DNA of 64,000 nucleotides from Fluoribacter dumoffii NY 23 (GTDB lineage Bacteria; Pseudomonadota; Gammaproteobacteria; Legionellales; Legionellaceae): NCBI RefSeq assembly GCF_000236165.1, contig NZ_CM001373.1, positions 1,626,777 to 1,690,776 of the forward strand, read 5' to 3'. Shown piece by piece: positions 61,737 to 64,000 of this stretch (position 1 is its first letter; each line of letters starts with the position of its first letter). The notes under the pieces were generated by a model. It saw only the letters and a program-made list of their open reading frames with translations, ran no database searches and was not told where the DNA came from. The position numbers and the translations under genes were made by a program.

Positions 61737-62599
61737 TCAATGTTTTGAATTTGCTCACGCATTTGCTCAATTAAAACTTTCATTTGTACTGCACTCTGAG
61801 TCAATTCCACAGAGTCAGACTTTGAACTTAGCGTGTTCGCCTCCCTATTTAATTCTTGCATCAAAAAATCAAGACGTCTTCCAGCAATTTTATCGGAATT
61901 CAATGTCCGGCTCACTTCATCAAGATGAGTTTTTAATCTATCCAGCTCCTCGCTTACATCAATACGAGTCAGAATTAAAGCTATTTCCTGCTCCACCCGA
62001 TAATCCTGTACTTCAATTTTCACTGAGTTCAAGCGGGTCAAGAGTTTGTCTTTAACTTGCTCTGGTTGCTTTAACACTAGGGATTGCGCATGGGTAATTT
62101 CTCGACCCAATTCAACTAACCGTGCCTCTACATGCGCTTTTAAAGCAGCGCCCTCAGTCGTGCGCATCTGCTTTAATTGCTCAATCGCATCTATATATAA
62201 AGAAAGCGCATGCTCCCCCAGTAACTCCACATCAGGGACACTGGCCTGGACCACCCCGGGCCAAGAAAGAACACGACTAACCCCTAAATCGTTTGGTAAA
62301 TTGTGTGAGGTAGAAAGTTTCTCACCCAAATTTACCAATGCATTTACCATGCCTATATTTATAAGCATAGACTGATTATTAAGACTTGTATCTTGATATT
62401 TCAGCTGACACTCTAATTTTCCACGATTTACCTTATCTCGCAATACGTGGCGTAATTGGGGTTCGATAAATCGAAATGATTCCGGTAAACGAAAAGAAAC
62501 ATCGAGGTATCGATGATTAACTGACTTAATTTCCCAACAAAAATGACCTTCATCAATTTGTTTTTGCACTCGTGAAAAAGCCGTCATACTCTGAAGCAT
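61733..62599 (-). CDS. yicC: YicC-family endoribonuclease
   Basis: YicC-type proteins are endoribonucleases that in E. coli help degrade small RNAs such as RyhB. The 288-residue sequence starts [12 protein letters not shown], equivalent to the usual MIRSMTAFAR, and contains [18 protein letters not shown], a family hallmark. The C-terminal DUF1732 half ends with [26 protein letters not shown] place the start at ATG 62599 rather than at the frame opening at 62719, whose extra 40 residues are not part of the family. It is first in yicC-gmk-rpoZ. Confidence 0.93.
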
Positions 62600-62785
62600 A
62601 CTGACATACCAAATGAATAAACCTTGCGCGAATATACCCCAATTTAAAGCAATTGGACAGAGATAAACCTTCCAAGTGAATAACAGATCATAAATTATTT
62701 GTTTTATCCCTGGTCTCAAATGGATATTTCAAAGAAAGAGTTTAAAAAATTAAGAACTAAATAATTTTCCATGAGGTATTTATTA

Positions 62786-62810
62786 TCCCGGGTTAATGAA
62801 TACCCCGGGA
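62786..62810 (-). terminator. Hairpin after the carrier gene
   Basis: TCCCGGGT (62786-62793) pairs with ACCCCGGGA (62802-62810) with one bulge. It begins 6 bp after the stop of the gene at 62816, reading leftward. No long T run follows, so it is a probable but not typical terminator. Confidence 0.5.
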
Positions 62811-62815
62811 AAAAA

Positions 62816-63694
62816 TTACCTGTTTGATGTGGAGGGGGTTATCGGTTCTGTTTGTGGGGTTTCAGACAACAATTCACCCATTTTCTCATTCATCCAATTC
62901 ATCAGTGTTACTGCAGACATCACTCTAAGTCCTCGGGGTACGCTGCCCTTAAAGAATCCACAAGCACCATAGGCAGCATAATGTTTTTGAACTGTTCGGA
63001 AAAAACCGGCAGAGTTTTTAGCAACTGATGCTTGCTGTACTGTTTTCACCACGTCAAATTGTTGAGAAGCAAAAGTAGCCCCTATCCCTGCAGTCATTCC
63101 TGCAAGCAAGGATGCAAAATAGTCATTGGGACAATATTCCTTAATTCTATTTTTCAATGTAGGAGCAACACCCAAGAAAAATGTAGAAAACATACCTTCT
63201 CTGAGCATTGTTGCCAGCATTCCTGTGTAAAGACAGGACCAACCATTTTGCTTGACCAAGTAACTACCGGCTGCGAAGAAACTCTTTTTTTGATGGGTCA
63301 TTATCATTTCAGTAGGACAACTTATGAGAGCAGAACCCACTCCCGCAGCGAAAGCACTAGCCATTTTTTGCCCGTCTGACAATTCATAATTATTGCCCCA
63401 AAAGCATTTTTGAAAAAATCGGTTCAATCCTACCTGCACTGCAGTTATTGGGATCATACTGGCAGCATTTGGCAATATCCCTCGATACAAAACTTGTGGG
63501 TTTAGAGTGAACGTCTCTCCTTTTTGCATACGTGTTTTTATTGACCACAAAGGATGATCAACCATCACTTCAAAAGCACCGGTAACACTCCCAGAGAAGA
63601 TACTTTGGTAGACGCTCAGATTTTTTTTCTTTTCTTCAGAGTGCTGATTTTCTATAACCGCTTCATGTTTAGCTTGGGTCATAACTTTCTCCAA
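62816..63694 (-). CDS. Mitochondrial carrier family protein, LncP-like candidate effector
   Basis: The 292-residue protein has the threefold repeat structure of SLC25 mitochondrial carriers, a family of eukaryotic inner-membrane transporters absent from normal bacterial metabolism. The repeats begin near 30, 110 and 192, each with a degenerate PX(D/E)XX(K/R) motif: HPLWSIK (P48), CPTEMIM (P127) and QQFDVVK (D214, K217). Each is followed by a second-helix region with YRGILPN, YTGMLATMLRE or FKGSVPRGLRV, which are the expected (F/Y)xG and R contacts. Legionella pneumophila LncP is a known Dot/Icm effector of this family that transports nucleotides in mitochondria. This protein may be that orthologue or a paralogue. 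No bacterial signal peptide is present. Confidence 0.9.
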   Translation of the reverse strand: MEKVMTQAKHEAVIENQHSEEKKKNLSVYQSIFSGSVTGAFEVMVDHPLWSIKTRMQKGETFTLNPQVLYRGILPNAASMIPITAVQVGLNRFFQKCFWGNNYELSDGQKMASAFAAGVGSALISCPTEMIMTHQKKSFFAAGSYLVKQNGWSCLYTGMLATMLREGMFSTFFLGVAPTLKNRIKEYCPNDYFASLLAGMTAGIGATFASQQFDVVKTVQQASVAKNSAGFFRTVQKHYAAYGACGFFKGSVPRGLRVMSAVTLMNWMNEKMGELLSETPQTEPITPSTSNR

Positions 63695-64000
63695 TAGTGT
63701 TTATTTAAATGAGTTCATTATCCACTTTACCTCTCTTCCCTAGAGAGGCGCAGATAATGAAAAAGACCGCCCTAGGGAGAAGAGGGTAAGAAAATAAACA
63801 CTAAAGAAGAAGAAATAATATTTTGAGAGGAGACAAAGTCGTAGGCAAAAAGCGTACTGGCAGATAAATCTGCAAAGAATGCGACGCTAATTTCATGACT
63901 ACGAGAGTTCATAATGAAAAACATTTTGATAGATAGATTTCGAAAATAACACGATGATTCAATGTAAATCAATATACTTTAAAGAAAATTATTCTTGCAA
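63695..64000. other. Window edge, no gene supported
   Basis: The last 306 bp are AT-rich at the right end. CCTCTC and GAGAGG (about 63731-63750) form a short hairpin. A 66-codon minus-strand frame (63772-63972) has no motif or ribosome-binding site. The promoter of the carrier gene should lie near 63710-63800. Confidence 0.3.

Noticed and set aside
63772-63972. 66-codon minus-strand frame near the right edge
   Set aside because: No motif, no ribosome-binding site and biased, cysteine-free low-complexity translation; probably chance.

Overview
The window looks like a chromosomal segment of a Legionella-type gammaproteobacterium. It is AT-rich and combines a conserved gammaproteobacterial backbone (htpX, yajC-secD-secF, queA, yicC-gmk-rpoZ, spoT-ridA, uup) with genes for eukaryote-like proteins that resemble Dot/Icm effectors: a YopT-like cysteine protease, an F-box protein ending in a CaaX box, a second protein with a CaaX-like end, a mitochondrial-carrier protein, a giant multidomain protein and several large orphan proteins. 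The genus is inferred from this mixture; no rRNA or dot/icm gene is present.

Region by region: 1-13 kb holds a truncated P-loop protein gene, htpX, and a run of plus-strand effector-like genes ending in a 5.6-kb gene that encodes a papain-like triad, a degenerate M48-like region and an ABC1/UbiB-like kinase fold. 13-21 kb holds a secreted orphan, a DUF421 protein, a decayed IS481 transposase, a PAS-GGDEF diguanylate cyclase, a CBS protein, srkA, an F-box/CaaX gene and palindromic repeats. 21.1-32.6 kb is an integrated island bounded by a 43-bp direct repeat of the 3' end of tRNA-Thr(CGU). It carries a tyrosine integrase, a TumE/TumA-type toxin-antitoxin pair, a 1538-residue helicase-nuclease of probable defence function, an AlpA-like regulator, a helically phased repeat array, an S24-type repressor and a HigB toxin with an antitoxin fused to a large extra domain.

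33-41 kb carries an amino-acid permease, csaA, a frameshifted GIY-YIG nuclease gene between two inverted hairpin repeats, a CapD/WbpM-like sugar dehydratase, and an overlapping gene pair resembling the mycobacterial decaprenyl-phosphate phosphoribosyltransferase and AftB-type arabinosyltransferase. 41-45 kb is the SecDF-YajC translocase module.

45-51 kb is a thiamin operon led by a TPP riboswitch: thi5-like, thiO, thiS, thiG, a thiD-thiE fusion and thiF-rhodanese. The pyrimidine branch here uses a Thi5-type suicide enzyme rather than ThiC. The ThiD half of the fusion has lost its catalytic cysteine and N-terminus. 51-53 kb has queA beside a degenerate TGT paralogue. 53-56 kb has a coiled-coil protein and two membrane orphans. 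56-63.7 kb has uup, ridA, spoT, rpoZ, gmk and yicC, followed by a LncP-like mitochondrial carrier gene.

All calls come from reading the sequence. Family names rest on visible motifs and recalled family features, not on database searches.
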